From Microbacterium dauci (GTDB lineage Bacteria; Actinomycetota; Actinomycetes; Actinomycetales; Microbacteriaceae), in contig NZ_JASJND010000007.1 in the NCBI RefSeq assembly GCF_030065535.1, forward strand, positions 62,001 through 126,000: DNA of 64,000 nt, given 5' to 3'. Below, one piece after another: positions 9,069-18,051 of the stretch (the first letter of the stretch is position 1; every line of letters begins with the position of its first letter). The translations under genes were made by a program, and so were the position numbers. Below the pieces are notes generated by a model that was not told the origin of the DNA, ran no database searches, and saw only the letters and a program-made list of their open reading frames with translations.

Positions 9069-9557
9069 GTGACCGCCCGCACGATCCGGGTCTTCGGCGA
9101 CCCGGTGCTCCGCAGCGCGTGCGCGCGCGTCGACGCGATCGACGACGGTGTCCGCGGCCTCGTCCAGGACCTCGTCGACTCGGTCGCGCTGCCCGGTCGA
9201 GCCGGTGTCGCCGCGCCGCAGATCGGGGTGTCCTCCCGCGCGTTCAGCTACAACGTCGACGGCGTCATCGGCTACGTGCTGAACCCTGTCCTCGAGGTGT
9301 CCGGCGAGCCCGAACCCACCGGTGAGGGCTGCCTGTCGGTCCCGGGCCTGTGGCACGACACCCCGCGGCATCCGTGGGCACGCGTCACCGGTACCGACCT
9401 CGATGGCGAGACGATCGTGATCGAGGGGGAGGGGCTCCTCGCGCAGGCGCTCCAGCACGAATGCGACCACCTCGACGGGATGCTCTACCTCGACCGGCTT
9501 CCGAAGGACGCGCGCCGCCAGGCGATGCGCGAGGTCCGCGAGTCCGACTGGTTCTGA
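9069..9557 (+). CDS. def: peptide deformylase
   Basis: Fe/Zn metalloenzyme that removes the N-formyl group from nascent proteins at the ribosome. The 162-residue frame carries all three family motifs: AGVAAPQIGV (motif I), EGCLSVP (motif II, metal-ligand cysteine) and QHECDHLDG (motif III, HExxH). The GTG start at 9069 follows the previous stop by one base, so it is probably cotranscribed and coupled with the MinD-like gene. Methionyl-tRNA formyltransferase, the usual partner, is not adjacent. A strong hairpin terminator follows at 9569-9604. Confidence 0.95.
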   Translation: MTARTIRVFGDPVLRSACARVDAIDDGVRGLVQDLVDSVALPGRAGVAAPQIGVSSRAFSYNVDGVIGYVLNPVLEVSGEPEPTGEGCLSVPGLWHDTPRHPWARVTGTDLDGETIVIEGEGLLAQALQHECDHLDGMLYLDRLPKDARRQAMREVRESDWF

Positions 9558-9568
9558 CACGCACGCAC

Positions 9569-9604
9569 GCAGAAGGCCCCGATCCGAGGATCGGGGCCTT
9601 CTGC
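9569..9604. terminator. bidirectional hairpin terminator def/acyl-CoA synthetase
   Basis: A perfect 17-base-pair inverted repeat (9569-9585 with 9588-9604), of the form GCAGAAGGCCCCGATCC and its complement, lies between two convergent genes. The U-tract is short on both strands. Confidence 0.8.
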
Positions 9605-9624
9605 GATTCCGGGTCGGCGTCGCC

Positions 9625-9656
9625 GGTGCTCAGTTCCCCAGGTGCTCAGTTCCCCA
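9625..9656. repeat. 16-bp perfect tandem duplication at a stop codon
   Basis: GGTGCTCAGTTCCCCA is present twice without a gap. The second copy contains the minus-strand stop codon and the last codon of the acyl-CoA synthetase. The first copy repeats the same ending just downstream. Confidence 0.9.
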
Positions 9657-11481
9657 GGGCGATGCTCGAGGTCGACACGTTCGAGGCGTAGAGCTCCTCG
9701 ATGTCGGCCGCGAAGTCGGTGAGGATCACATTGCGCTTGATACTCATCTTCGGGGTGAGGTGGCCGGAGGCCTCGGTCCACTCGGTGTCGAGCAGCGTGA
9801 ACTTGCGGATCGATTCGGCGCGGGACACCGTCTTGTTCGCACGGTCGACCGCGGTCTGCACCTCGGCCAGCACCTTCTCGTTGCGGATCGCCTCCGACAT
9901 CGGCAGGTCGCCCGGCAGGCCGTTGTTCGAGAGCCAGGTCGGCAGCATCTCGTGATCCAAGGTGATGAGCGCGCCGATGAACGGCTTCTGGTCACCGACC
10001 ACGACCACCTGACCGACGATCGGGTTCGCGCGGATCGGGTCCTCGAGACCGGCGGGGGCGACGTTCTTGCCGCCCGCAGTCACGATGATCTCCTTCTTGC
10101 GGCCCGTGATCGTCAGGTAGCCCTCGTCGTCGAACGAACCGATGTCGCCCGTCTTGAACCACCCGTCGTGGAACGCCTCAGCCGTCGCCTCGGGGTTGCG
10201 CCAGTACTCCTTGAAGACGTTGATGCCGCGAACCTCGACCTCGCCGTCGTCGCCGAGGCGGATGCCGACACCGGGGAGGGCCGGACCGACAGTGCCGATC
10301 TTCGACTTCGACGGCAGGTTGACCGAGGCCGGCGCGGTCGTCTCGGTGAGGCCGTAACCCTCGAGGATGTGCACGCCCAGGCTGTGGAAGAAGTGCCCGA
10401 GACGAGGTCCGAGCGGCGCCGAACCCGAGACAGCGTGCTGCACGCGCCCGCCCATCGCGGCGCGGAGCTTGCTGAAGACGAGCTTGTCGAACACGGCGAA
10501 CTTGATCTTCATTCCGAGCGGGATCTTCTCGCCGTCCTGCAGCTTGCGCGAGTGTTCGATCGCGACGGCCGCTGCGGCGCGGAAGATCTTGCCCTTTCCG
10601 CCCGCTTCGGCCTTCTGCTCGGCCGAGTTGTAGACCTTCTCGAAGACGCGCGGCACGGCGAGCAGGTACGAGGGCTTGAACGAGCCGAGGCTGCCCAGCA
10701 GCTTGGTGGTGTCGGGCTCGTGGCCGGTCTTCACGCCGCCGTGGACGTTGAGCATGGAGATGAACCGGGCGAACACGTGCGCGGCCGGGAGGAACAGCAG
10801 CGTCGAGGCCCCCGGGACTTCGACGACCTCGTGGAGGGCGCGCGCCGAGTTGCGGGACAGCTCGACGAAATTGCTGTGCGTGAGCACGCAACCCTTGGGG
10901 CGGCCGGTCGAACCCGACGTGTAGATGAGGGTGGCGATGTCGTCGGCATTCGCGATCGTCCGGCGACGTTCGATCTCCTCATCGGTGATCTCGGCGCCCT
11001 TCGCGCGGAGCGTGTCGAGGTCGCCGGACTCCATCGTCCAGACCTCGCGCACGATCGGCACTTCGTCCCGGATCTCCGCGATCCGCTCCGCATGCTTCGC
11101 GCCCTCGGCGATCATCGCGACCGCACCGGAGTCTGAGAGGATCCAGCTGATCTGCGATGCCGAGCTCGTCTCGTAGACGGGCACCATGACCGCGCCGGCG
11201 AAGAAGAGCGCGAAGTCGACGAGGGTCCAGTCGTAGGTCGTGCGGGCGATGAAGGCGACCTTCTCACCCGGCTCGATCCCTGCGGCGACGAACCCCTTCG
11301 CGAGGGCGACGACCTCGCGTTGGAACTCCGCCGCGCTGATGTCTCGCCACCCCCCGCCGTCGGGAACCGCGAACAACGCGAGCGACGGTGTCGCCTTCAC
11401 GCGTTCGACGAGGAGATCGGACGTGTTCGCAGTCGGGTCCGCGGGGACCACAGCGGGAACATCAAATTGAACGGCGCTCAT
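9646..11481 (-). CDS. long-chain fatty-acyl-CoA synthetase (AMP-forming)
   Basis: Membrane-associated or cytosolic enzyme activating fatty acids with ATP and CoA. The 611-residue adenylate-forming protein has the P-loop LIYTSGSTGRPKGC, the A5 motif EGYGLTETTAP and the DGWFKTGDIG/RKKEIIVTAGGKN hinge of the FadD15 type. The ATG is preceded by AAGGAG. TAGACT on the minus strand at 11527-11532 is a -10 candidate. The gene diverges from the ROK kinase and converges on def. A 16-base tandem duplication spans its stop codon. The exact chain-length preference is unknown. Confidence 0.92.
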   Translation of the reverse strand: MSAVQFDVPAVVPADPTANTSDLLVERVKATPSLALFAVPDGGGWRDISAAEFQREVVALAKGFVAAGIEPGEKVAFIARTTYDWTLVDFALFFAGAVMVPVYETSSASQISWILSDSGAVAMIAEGAKHAERIAEIRDEVPIVREVWTMESGDLDTLRAKGAEITDEEIERRRTIANADDIATLIYTSGSTGRPKGCVLTHSNFVELSRNSARALHEVVEVPGASTLLFLPAAHVFARFISMLNVHGGVKTGHEPDTTKLLGSLGSFKPSYLLAVPRVFEKVYNSAEQKAEAGGKGKIFRAAAAVAIEHSRKLQDGEKIPLGMKIKFAVFDKLVFSKLRAAMGGRVQHAVSGSAPLGPRLGHFFHSLGVHILEGYGLTETTAPASVNLPSKSKIGTVGPALPGVGIRLGDDGEVEVRGINVFKEYWRNPEATAEAFHDGWFKTGDIGSFDDEGYLTITGRKKEIIVTAGGKNVAPAGLEDPIRANPIVGQVVVVGDQKPFIGALITLDHEMLPTWLSNNGLPGDLPMSEAIRNEKVLAEVQTAVDRANKTVSRAESIRKFTLLDTEWTEASGHLTPKMSIKRNVILTDFAADIEELYASNVSTSSIALGN

Positions 11482-11526
11482 GGGCGGCAGCTCCTTCGGT
11501 ACCGGTTGGCGTCGGATATGCGACCG

Positions 11527-11589
11527 AGTCTATGTCACCGTGAGCCTCGATCCCATGGACCCCGGAGCGTGATTCCCCAGGACTAGACT
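11527..11589. promoter_or_regulatory. divergent promoters, acyl-CoA synthetase / ROK kinase
   Basis: TAGACT occurs on the minus strand at 11527-11532 (toward the synthetase) and on the plus strand at 11584-11589 (toward the kinase), each leaving a leader of roughly 35-40 bases. The -35 elements are not recognisable. Confidence 0.45.
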
Positions 11590-11632
11590 CTCGGATGCCG
11601 CGCGGACCCGTGCGCGGCCGGAGAGGAATCGC

Positions 11633-12571
11633 GTGCGCAACGTCGGCATCGACATCGGTGGAACGAAGATCGCAGGCGGGGTGGTCGCCGAGGACGGCAC
11701 GATCCTCGAGCAGCGGCGCGTCCCCACGCCCATCGATCCGAGCGCGCTCGCGGATGCCGTCGCCGACATGGTGGCCGAGCTCACCGCGGTGCATGACGTC
11801 CGCGCGGTCGGTGTCGCCGCCGCCGGATTCATCGACGCGTCGAGATCGGTCATCCTCCACGCGCCGAACATCGACTGGCGCGAGGAACCGCTCCGCGCGG
11901 AACTCGAAGCGAGGATCGGTCGACCGGTCACCCTCGAGAACGACGCGAACGCCGCAGGGTGGGGCGAGTTCCGATTCGGTGCCGGTCGCGGCGTGCGCGA
12001 CATGGTCATGATCACGCTCGGTACGGGCGTCGGCGGCGCAGTCATCATCGACGGGGAACTCCTCCTCGGTGGCAACGGCACCGCGGCGGAACTCGGGCAC
12101 ATCCGCTTCGAGCGCGGCGGGCGTCCCTGCGGCTGCGGCCAGCGTGGCTGTCTCGAGCAGTATGCGTCCGGCCGGGCCTTGCAGCGCGAGGCCGCTGACA
12201 TCGCGGCATCCGGAGGAGCTGGTGCGGGCCTCGCAGCCGCACGCACGTCCGAAGGCATCGTCCCCGCGGCCGCGATGGCGCGGCTGATCGCTGAGGGTGA
12301 CCCCGGTGCGATCGAGGCGGTGCACCGTGTCGCCACCGCGCTCGGTGAGGGATGCGGTGCGTTCCAGGCCGTCCTCGACCCGCAGCTGTTCGTCATCGGC
12401 GGCGGCGTCGCCGACCTCGGCGAGCGGCTCCTGCAGCCGCTGCGCTCGGCATACGCGACTGCCGTCCCCGGCTACGGCGAGCACGCCGTGGCATCCTTCG
12501 CGATCGCGACGCTCGGCAACGACGCCGGACTCATCGGCGTGGCCGACCTCGCCGGAAGCCGTGCCAGATGA
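11633..12571 (+). CDS. ROK-family sugar kinase (glucokinase-like)
   Basis: Cytosolic ATP-dependent hexose kinase of the ROK family, 312 residues. It opens with VGIDIGGTKIAGG (phosphate-binding loop), has LENDANAAGWGE with the catalytic aspartate, and carries the ROK zinc motif CGCGQRGCLE after GHIRFERGG. This pattern is that of actinobacterial glucokinases. The GTG start is preceded by GAGAGGA. The gene has no N-terminal helix-turn-helix, so it is an enzyme rather than a ROK repressor. Its stop overlaps the acyltransferase start as ATGA, indicating translational coupling. Sugar specificity is inferred only. Confidence 0.88.
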   Translation: MRNVGIDIGGTKIAGGVVAEDGTILEQRRVPTPIDPSALADAVADMVAELTAVHDVRAVGVAAAGFIDASRSVILHAPNIDWREEPLRAELEARIGRPVTLENDANAAGWGEFRFGAGRGVRDMVMITLGTGVGGAVIIDGELLLGGNGTAAELGHIRFERGGRPCGCGQRGCLEQYASGRALQREAADIAASGGAGAGLAAARTSEGIVPAAAMARLIAEGDPGAIEAVHRVATALGEGCGAFQAVLDPQLFVIGGGVADLGERLLQPLRSAYATAVPGYGEHAVASFAIATLGNDAGLIGVADLAGSRAR

Positions 12572-13257
12572 TCTATTGGATCCTGAAGTACCTCATCATC
12601 GGACCCGTCGTGAAGGCCGTTTTCCGGCCCTGGATCGTCGGCCGCACCAACGTGCCGTCCACCGGCGCCGCGATCATCGCGAGCAATCACCTCTCGGTGA
12701 GCGACTCGATCTTCTTCCCGCTGATGATCGACCGGCCGATGTCGTTCCTCGCCAAGAGCGACTATTTCACCGGCAAGGGGCTCCGCGGCCGGGCCACCAA
12801 ACTCTTCATGAAGGGGACCGGCCAGATCCCCATCGACCGCACCGGTGGGAAGGCCTCCGAAGCATCCCTCAACACCGGTCTTCAGGTGTTGGGGCGAGGT
12901 GACCTCCTCGGGATCTACCCCGAAGGCACTCGCAGCCCTGACGGCAAGCTCTACCGCGGACGCACCGGGCTCGCGCGCATGGCACTGACCGCGCGCGTCC
13001 CCGTCGTGCCTGTCGTCATGATCGGCACCGACGAGGTCATGCCGATCGGTCGGTCCATCCCGCGAGTCGGACGCGTCGGCATGATCATCGGGGAGCCCCT
13101 CGACTTCAGCCGGTTCCACGGCATGGAGTCCGACCGGTACGTCCTCCGATCGGTGACCGACGAGATCATGGTGGCGCTTCACCGGCTCGGCGAGCAGGAG
13201 TACGCGGACGTGTACGCCTCGACCGTGAAAGAGCGGATCGCCGCGGCATCCGACTGA
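12568..13257 (+). CDS. lysophospholipid (1-acyl-glycerol-3-phosphate) acyltransferase
   Basis: Membrane-bound PlsC-type enzyme of phospholipid synthesis. The 229-residue protein has an N-terminal hydrophobic segment (YWILKYLIIGPVVKAVF), the catalytic HX4D motif NHLSVSD at residues about 40-46, and the glycerol-3-phosphate-binding YPEGTRSPDG. The ATG overlaps the kinase stop by four bases. A frame extending upstream exists but would run inside the kinase gene, so it is rejected. Its expression appears tied to the ROK kinase upstream. Confidence 0.9.
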   Translation: MIYWILKYLIIGPVVKAVFRPWIVGRTNVPSTGAAIIASNHLSVSDSIFFPLMIDRPMSFLAKSDYFTGKGLRGRATKLFMKGTGQIPIDRTGGKASEASLNTGLQVLGRGDLLGIYPEGTRSPDGKLYRGRTGLARMALTARVPVVPVVMIGTDEVMPIGRSIPRVGRVGMIIGEPLDFSRFHGMESDRYVLRSVTDEIMVALHRLGEQEYADVYASTVKERIAAASD

Positions 13258-13292
13258 GCGACACACGGCGCCGGGCGTCCCCCGCTCGCCGG

Positions 13293-13298
13293 TAGGAT
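13293..13298 (+). promoter_or_regulatory. -10 box of aroG, leaderless spacing
   Basis: TAGGAT followed by TGAGGG and the aroG ATG. The six-base gap predicts a transcript beginning at the start codon. Confidence 0.6.
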
Positions 13299-13304
13299 TG
13301 AGGG

Positions 13305-14633
13305 ATGCCCACCTCTCTCGACCACTGGCGCTCGCTCCCGATCAAGCAGCAGCCGCTGTGGCCCGACGCGGACGCCGTCGCTGCGGTCTCCGCCGAGATC
13401 GCGACCCTCCCGCCCCTCGTCTTCGCCGGCGAGGTCGACAACCTCCGTGACCGCCTCGCGCGCGCGGCATCCGGGCAGGCATTCCTGCTCCAGGGCGGCG
13501 ACTGCGCCGAGACGTATGCGGGCGCGACTGCTGAGCAGATCCGCAACCGCATCAAGACGGTCCTCCAGATGGCCGTCGTGCTCACCTACGGCGCCTCGAT
13601 GCCGGTCGTGAAGATGGGTCGCATGGCGGGCCAGTTCGCCAAGCCCCGTTCGAGCGACACCGAGACGCGCGGCGATGTCACGCTGCCCGCGTACCGCGGC
13701 GACATCGTCAACGGGTACGACTTCACCGCCGCCTCGCGGCAGCCCGACCCGAACCGGCTGCTGAAGGGGTACCACACGGCAGCGTCGACCCTGAACCTCA
13801 TTCGTGCGTTCACGCAGGGCGGATTCGCCGACCTGCGCGAGGTGCACAGCTGGAACAAGGGTTTCGCGACCAACCCCGCCAACCAGCGGTATGAGGGCCT
13901 CGCCGGTGAGATCGACCGCGCCATCAAGTTCATGGAGGCGGCCGGCGCCAACTTCGACGAGCTCCGCAGCGTCGAGTTCTACACCGGCCACGAGGGTCTG
14001 CTCATGGACTACGAGCACCCCATGACGCGCATCGACTCGCGCACGCACACGCCGTACAACACGTCGGCCCACTTCCTGTGGATCGGTGAGCGCACGCGCG
14101 AGCTCGACGGTGCGCACGTCGACTACTTCTCGAAGATCCGCAACCCGATCGGCGTCAAGCTCGGCCCGACGACGTCGCCCGAGACCGCCCTCGCGCTCAT
14201 CGACAAGCTCGACCCCGAGCGCGAGCCGGGTCGTCTGACCTTCATCACCCGCATGGGCGCCGGCAAGATCCGTGACGCGCTGCCCCCGCTGCTCGAGGCG
14301 GTCAAGGACTCCGGCGCGACGCCGCTGTGGGTTACCGACCCGATGCACGGCAACGGCATCACGACGCCCACCGGCTACAAGACGCGTCGCTTCGACGATG
14401 TCGTGGACGAGGTCCGCGGCTTCTTCGAGGCGCACCGCGCGGTCGGCACGTTCCCCGGCGGCATCCACGTCGAGCTCACCGGTGACGACGTCACCGAGTG
14501 CCTCGGTGGTTCCGAGATGATCGACGAGGCCACCCTCGCCACGCGCTACGAGTCGCTGTGTGACCCGCGCCTGAACCACATGCAGTCGCTCGAGCTCGCA
14601 TTCCTCGTGGCCGAGGAGCTCGAGAAGCGCTGA
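13305..14633 (+). CDS. aroG: class II 3-deoxy-7-phosphoheptulonate (DAHP) synthase
   Basis: First enzyme of the shikimate pathway, condensing phosphoenolpyruvate and erythrose 4-phosphate. The 442-residue protein is of the plant/actinobacterial class II type: FLLQGGDCAETYAGAT near residue 65 (metal-binding Cys), MGRMAGQFAKPRS, and the C-terminal CLGGSEMIDEATL and DPRLNHMQSLELAF. Adjacency to the kinase gene pknL repeats the Rv2176-Rv2178c arrangement of mycobacteria. Upstream of the ATG is a TAGGAT box with leaderless spacing. Confidence 0.96.
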   Translation: MPTSLDHWRSLPIKQQPLWPDADAVAAVSAEIATLPPLVFAGEVDNLRDRLARAASGQAFLLQGGDCAETYAGATAEQIRNRIKTVLQMAVVLTYGASMPVVKMGRMAGQFAKPRSSDTETRGDVTLPAYRGDIVNGYDFTAASRQPDPNRLLKGYHTAASTLNLIRAFTQGGFADLREVHSWNKGFATNPANQRYEGLAGEIDRAIKFMEAAGANFDELRSVEFYTGHEGLLMDYEHPMTRIDSRTHTPYNTSAHFLWIGERTRELDGAHVDYFSKIRNPIGVKLGPTTSPETALALIDKLDPEREPGRLTFITRMGAGKIRDALPPLLEAVKDSGATPLWVTDPMHGNGITTPTGYKTRRFDDVVDEVRGFFEAHRAVGTFPGGIHVELTGDDVTECLGGSEMIDEATLATRYESLCDPRLNHMQSLELAFLVAEELEKR

Positions 14634-14652
14634 CCGTCGGGCACCGCCTGCA

Positions 14653-14713
14653 CGCGAGCCTCCACCTGTGTCCCGGATCCGCCCGATCCGCGTGACACGA
14701 GTGGAGGCTCGCG
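14653..14713. terminator. 61-base near-palindrome between aroG and pknL
   Basis: The outer arms of 13 bases, CGCGAGCCTCCAC (14653-14665) and its exact complement (14701-14713), enclose two further paired segments: GTGTC with GACAC and GGATC with GATCC. The element separates two convergent genes and would fold on either strand. It has no U-tract, so it is either an intrinsic bidirectional terminator of the high-GC type or a structured intergenic repeat. Confidence 0.55.
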
Positions 14714-14738
14714 ACGTTCGGTGCGCGCGTTTTGGGTG

Positions 14739-16676
14739 TCAGCCGGTGGCGGTGATCTGCACCGTGATCTCGGCGCCTGCCTGGCGGAACGCGCCGGCGC
14801 CCGGATCCTGCGCCGTCACTTCGGTGAGCCCGTCGGGCCATACGTTCCAGAGCGCGGAGTACGACGGCTCGAAGCCGGCATCGCGGAGGGTCTGCGCGGC
14901 GTTGTCGCGGGTCATTCCGACGACACTCGGCACCTCGAACAGCTCCGGCCCCTTCGAGAGCACGAGGCTCACGGTGTCGCCGGGGCGGAAGCTTCCGCCG
15001 CCGTCGCGTTCGAGCATCCGGATCACGCGGCCCGCCTCGACGTCGCTGCTGTACTCCTCGGTCGTCTCGACCTCGAGGTCGACCTCGCGGAGCGTGTCGC
15101 GGGCTTCGTCTTCCGTGTCGCCGGTGACGTCCGGGACCGGGCCGAGCGAGACGCGCAGTTCCGCTGTCGAGCCCTGCAGGACGGAGCAACCCTCGGTGCA
15201 CTCGACGGGCTCGGTGCCGGCGCCCGGCGTGACATACACGCGGACGACGCGATCCGCGTCGAAGCTCGTGAAGAACAGGTTGGTCTCGGCGACAGAGATG
15301 TTGACCTGTTCGAGGAGGGATGCCACGGCGTCGGCTTCACGGTCTTGCAGGCGCGGCAAATCGGCGGTCGCGGGGCCCGCCGAGATCGAGATCGTCACGG
15401 TGGATTCGCGATCGAGCGACGTTCCCGCCTTCGGGTCCGAGCCGAGCGCGTCTCCCGCCGGCACTTCGAGATCGTGGACGCGCTCTTCGACGGCGGTCAG
15501 GTCGTACTCTGCGAGCAGGTCGGAAGCCGCCGCGAAACTCATCCCCTCGACGTCGGGGACCGAGGTCTGCGAACCCGGCCCGCTGCCGAACCACCAGCCG
15601 GCGCCGCCGGCGACGGCTGCGAGCAGGAGGACGATCAGCAACAGCCAGCCGCCTTTGACCGAGCGGCGCCGCGCGACGGTGCGCAGGCGCGTCGCGTTGT
15701 CGACTTCCGCAGTGACGCTCGGTGCGGTGAACGTGCCGGGCATGACCTTGGTGAGCTCGTCCGAGTCCAGCGCGTCCTCGACGACGACCGACGCACCTGC
15801 CGGGGTCGAACGCACGACCTGCGGGTAGACGCCGAGCTCCTTCTGGATCTCGCGGAGCCGGTCGAGCATCTCGCGGGCGTCGGTCGGTCGGTCCTCGGGG
15901 TTGCGCTCGGTGGACCACAGGACGAGCTCGTCGAGCTGCTCGGGGACGCCGGGGTTCTTCGTGCTCGGTCGCGGCACCGAGTGCGTCGCGTGCTGGTACG
16001 CGATCTGCATCGGCTGCTCACCCTTGTACGGCTGCTCGCCGGCGAGCATCTCGAACAGCATGATGCCGAGCGCGTAGATGTCGCTGCGGGCGTCCGCGGT
16101 GCCGCGGGTGACGAGTTCGGGCGCGAGGTATGCGATCGTGCCGAGCAGCATCTGTCCGGTGGCGGTGTTCGCGCTCGTGGCCCGTGCGAGGCCGAAGTCG
16201 CCGATCTTGATGCGGCCGTCTTCGGCGAGGAGCACATTCTCGGGCTTCACGTCGCGGTGCACGATCCCGGCTCGGTGCGCGGCGGCGAGCCCGGACAGGA
16301 TCGCGTCCATGATCGTGATCGTCTGGGGGAGGGTGAGTCGCTTCTGTTCGCGCAGGAGTTCGCGGAGCGTGATGCCGGGCAGGTACTCCATGACCAGGTA
16401 GGCCATCTCGCCGTCTTGGCCCTGGTCGAAGACGTTCACGACGTGTGGGTCGGCGAGCCGCGCGGCTGAGCGCGCCTCCTGGATGAACCGGTTCTGGAAC
16501 ACCGTGTCGTCCGAGAGGTGCCCGTGCATGACCTTGAGCGCGACGCGGCGCTCGAGCCGCAGATCGGTGGCGACGTAGACCGTCGCCATGCCGCCACGGG
16601 CGATCCGAGCGCGCACCCGGTACCGGCTGTCGACCAGGCGGCCGATCAGCGGGTCGGTCGGCTGGCTCGTACTCAC
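14739..16676 (-). CDS. pknL: Ser/Thr protein kinase PknL with PASTA domains
   Basis: Membrane kinase of 645 residues. The cytosolic catalytic domain covers residues about 20-285, with VALKV (K48), HRDVKPEN (D142) and DFGLA (D160). One transmembrane helix follows at about 342-364 (WLLLIVLLLAAVAGGAGWWF), then about four extracellular PASTA repeats that would sense peptidoglycan fragments. Mycobacterial PknL lacks PASTA repeats whereas the corynebacterial one has them, so this resembles the latter. Neighbours aroG and the Rv2175c-like protein identify it as PknL rather than PknB. The GTG start has TAGACT six bases upstream. Confidence 0.9.
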   Translation of the reverse strand: MSTSQPTDPLIGRLVDSRYRVRARIARGGMATVYVATDLRLERRVALKVMHGHLSDDTVFQNRFIQEARSAARLADPHVVNVFDQGQDGEMAYLVMEYLPGITLRELLREQKRLTLPQTITIMDAILSGLAAAHRAGIVHRDVKPENVLLAEDGRIKIGDFGLARATSANTATGQMLLGTIAYLAPELVTRGTADARSDIYALGIMLFEMLAGEQPYKGEQPMQIAYQHATHSVPRPSTKNPGVPEQLDELVLWSTERNPEDRPTDAREMLDRLREIQKELGVYPQVVRSTPAGASVVVEDALDSDELTKVMPGTFTAPSVTAEVDNATRLRTVARRRSVKGGWLLLIVLLLAAVAGGAGWWFGSGPGSQTSVPDVEGMSFAAASDLLAEYDLTAVEERVHDLEVPAGDALGSDPKAGTSLDRESTVTISISAGPATADLPRLQDREADAVASLLEQVNISVAETNLFFTSFDADRVVRVYVTPGAGTEPVECTEGCSVLQGSTAELRVSLGPVPDVTGDTEDEARDTLREVDLEVETTEEYSSDVEAGRVIRMLERDGGGSFRPGDTVSLVLSKGPELFEVPSVVGMTRDNAAQTLRDAGFEPSYSALWNVWPDGLTEVTAQDPGAGAFRQAGAEITVQITATG

Positions 16677-16682
16677 GCTCCG

Positions 16683-16688
16683 AGTCTA
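16683..16688 (-). promoter_or_regulatory. -10 box of pknL, leaderless spacing
   Basis: TAGACT on the minus strand, then CGGAGC and the GTG start. It would allow pknL to be expressed separately from the LysM gene located 86 bases upstream on the same strand. Confidence 0.55.
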
Positions 16689-16762
16689 CGGAGCGGATGC
16701 CGCGTGCCCGGGCAGCGGCTCACCCTGCCGACGCCGTGAAAACGCCGATGATCCGGCGGGTC

Positions 16763-17977
16763 TCACCCGTAGAGGTCGATCCACAGGTGTGCTTGCTCCT
16801 CCCACGGCCCGTACCGCTTCGGGTGGGCCGAGATCTGCACTGCCTGCGCCGCCTCGCCGAACGACATGCGTTCCCAGCCGTCGATGTCGAGGAGGCCACG
16901 CGTGTCGCTGCCGTTCGGGTCCTGCGACCCGCCGAAGAACGCCGCGGCCGCGCGCCGGGTGTCCCGCACTTCGGACTCCGAGCCCCAGCCCGCACTCGGA
17001 CGCTGCTGGAAGAGCCCGAGCGAATCCCGGTCACCCCAGTCGAGGTTGCGGATCCACGACTCGACCATCGCGGTCCCGAGGGCGATCGCGATGCCGTCGC
17101 GCGAGACCCCGCGACTGCGGCCGACATCGATGATCGTGCGGACGTTCGCGATCTGCTCGTCGTCGAGGGCGACGGTGGCTGCGCTCGACGTGGACGACAC
17201 ATGCTGTGGCGCCGCGCCCGGGATCTGGAGCCGTTGCCCGGGGTAGATGATCGATGCCTGATCGAGGCCGTTGGCCCCCAGCAGGTCCGCGAGGGACACG
17301 TCGTGTCGGGCGGCGATCTGCCAGAGGGTGTCGCCGGTGCCCACCTCGTGGCTCTTCGCCGTTGCTCGCTCGGATGCCGCGGGCGTGCGCGCCGCAGCGC
17401 GCGTCACCTTCGCGGTCCCGGGGATCGTGAGCGTCTGGTCGGGGCGGATCATGGTGGCGTCGCCGAGCCCGTTGGCGGACGCGAGCGCTGCGACCGACAC
17501 ACCGTGTCGCTGTGCGATCGCCCACAGGGTGTCGGCGCTGCGGACGGTGTGGGTCTTCGCGGTGGTGCGGGTGGTCGCTGTGGTTCGGCTCGACGTCTGC
17601 TTCGACGCGGCAGGCTTCGCGTCGGCCGGTCCGAGCCGGAGGATGTCGCCGGGGTGGATGACCGACCGCCACGTGAGTCCGTTCCACGTGAGCACATCGC
17701 GGGTCCGGAGGCCATGCTTCGCGGCGATCGCCGTGACGGTGTCGCCGGCGGCGACCGAGTGGGTTCGCACCGCCGACGACGATGCGGCGATACCGACGAC
17801 AGTCGCCGGAGCGGGCGGTGTCGGCGTCGCGACGGGACGGGGGAGGTCATGCGAGTCGGCCGGCGCAGCGGTGGCCGGCGTGGCCTGCAGCGCCGAGAGT
17901 GACAGCGCGATCGAGCCGAGGACGGCGGGCGTCCCGAGTCGGAGCGGGGTCGCAGAGGCGAGGGCAGTCCGGTGCAA
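16763..17977 (-). CDS. secreted triple-LysM protein with transglycosylase-like domain
   Basis: Exported cell-wall protein, about 404 residues. The TTG at 17977 is chosen because GAAGGAA precedes it by eight bases and a signal peptide follows directly, ending around residue 37 in QATPATA. An upstream GTG at 18046 is less likely. Three LysM peptidoglycan-binding modules lie at about 72-115, 142-185 and 209-252, joined by Thr/Ala-rich linkers. The C-terminal domain (275-404) has a conserved glutamate in GTAMVES and GLFQQRPSAGWG, features shared with actinobacterial transglycosylase-like domains. It probably binds or cleaves septal peptidoglycan. The neighbour pknL suggests a wall-signalling locus. 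Confidence 0.82.
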   Translation of the reverse strand: MHRTALASATPLRLGTPAVLGSIALSLSALQATPATAAPADSHDLPRPVATPTPPAPATVVGIAASSSAVRTHSVAAGDTVTAIAAKHGLRTRDVLTWNGLTWRSVIHPGDILRLGPADAKPAASKQTSSRTTATTRTTAKTHTVRSADTLWAIAQRHGVSVAALASANGLGDATMIRPDQTLTIPGTAKVTRAAARTPAASERATAKSHEVGTGDTLWQIAARHDVSLADLLGANGLDQASIIYPGQRLQIPGAAPQHVSSTSSAATVALDDEQIANVRTIIDVGRSRGVSRDGIAIALGTAMVESWIRNLDWGDRDSLGLFQQRPSAGWGSESEVRDTRRAAAAFFGGSQDPNGSDTRGLLDIDGWERMSFGEAAQAVQISAHPKRYGPWEEQAHLWIDLYG

Positions 17978-18051
17978 AAGCGCGTTCCTTCGTTCGTCCC
18001 CAGACGTGCACGACCCCAGTCGTGTTCTTCGCGCACACCGTGTCACGGATG

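Noticed and set aside
12352..12567. N-terminal extension of the acyltransferase frame
   Set aside because: It lies inside the ROK kinase gene in another frame. The ATGA overlap and the family start support ATG 12568.
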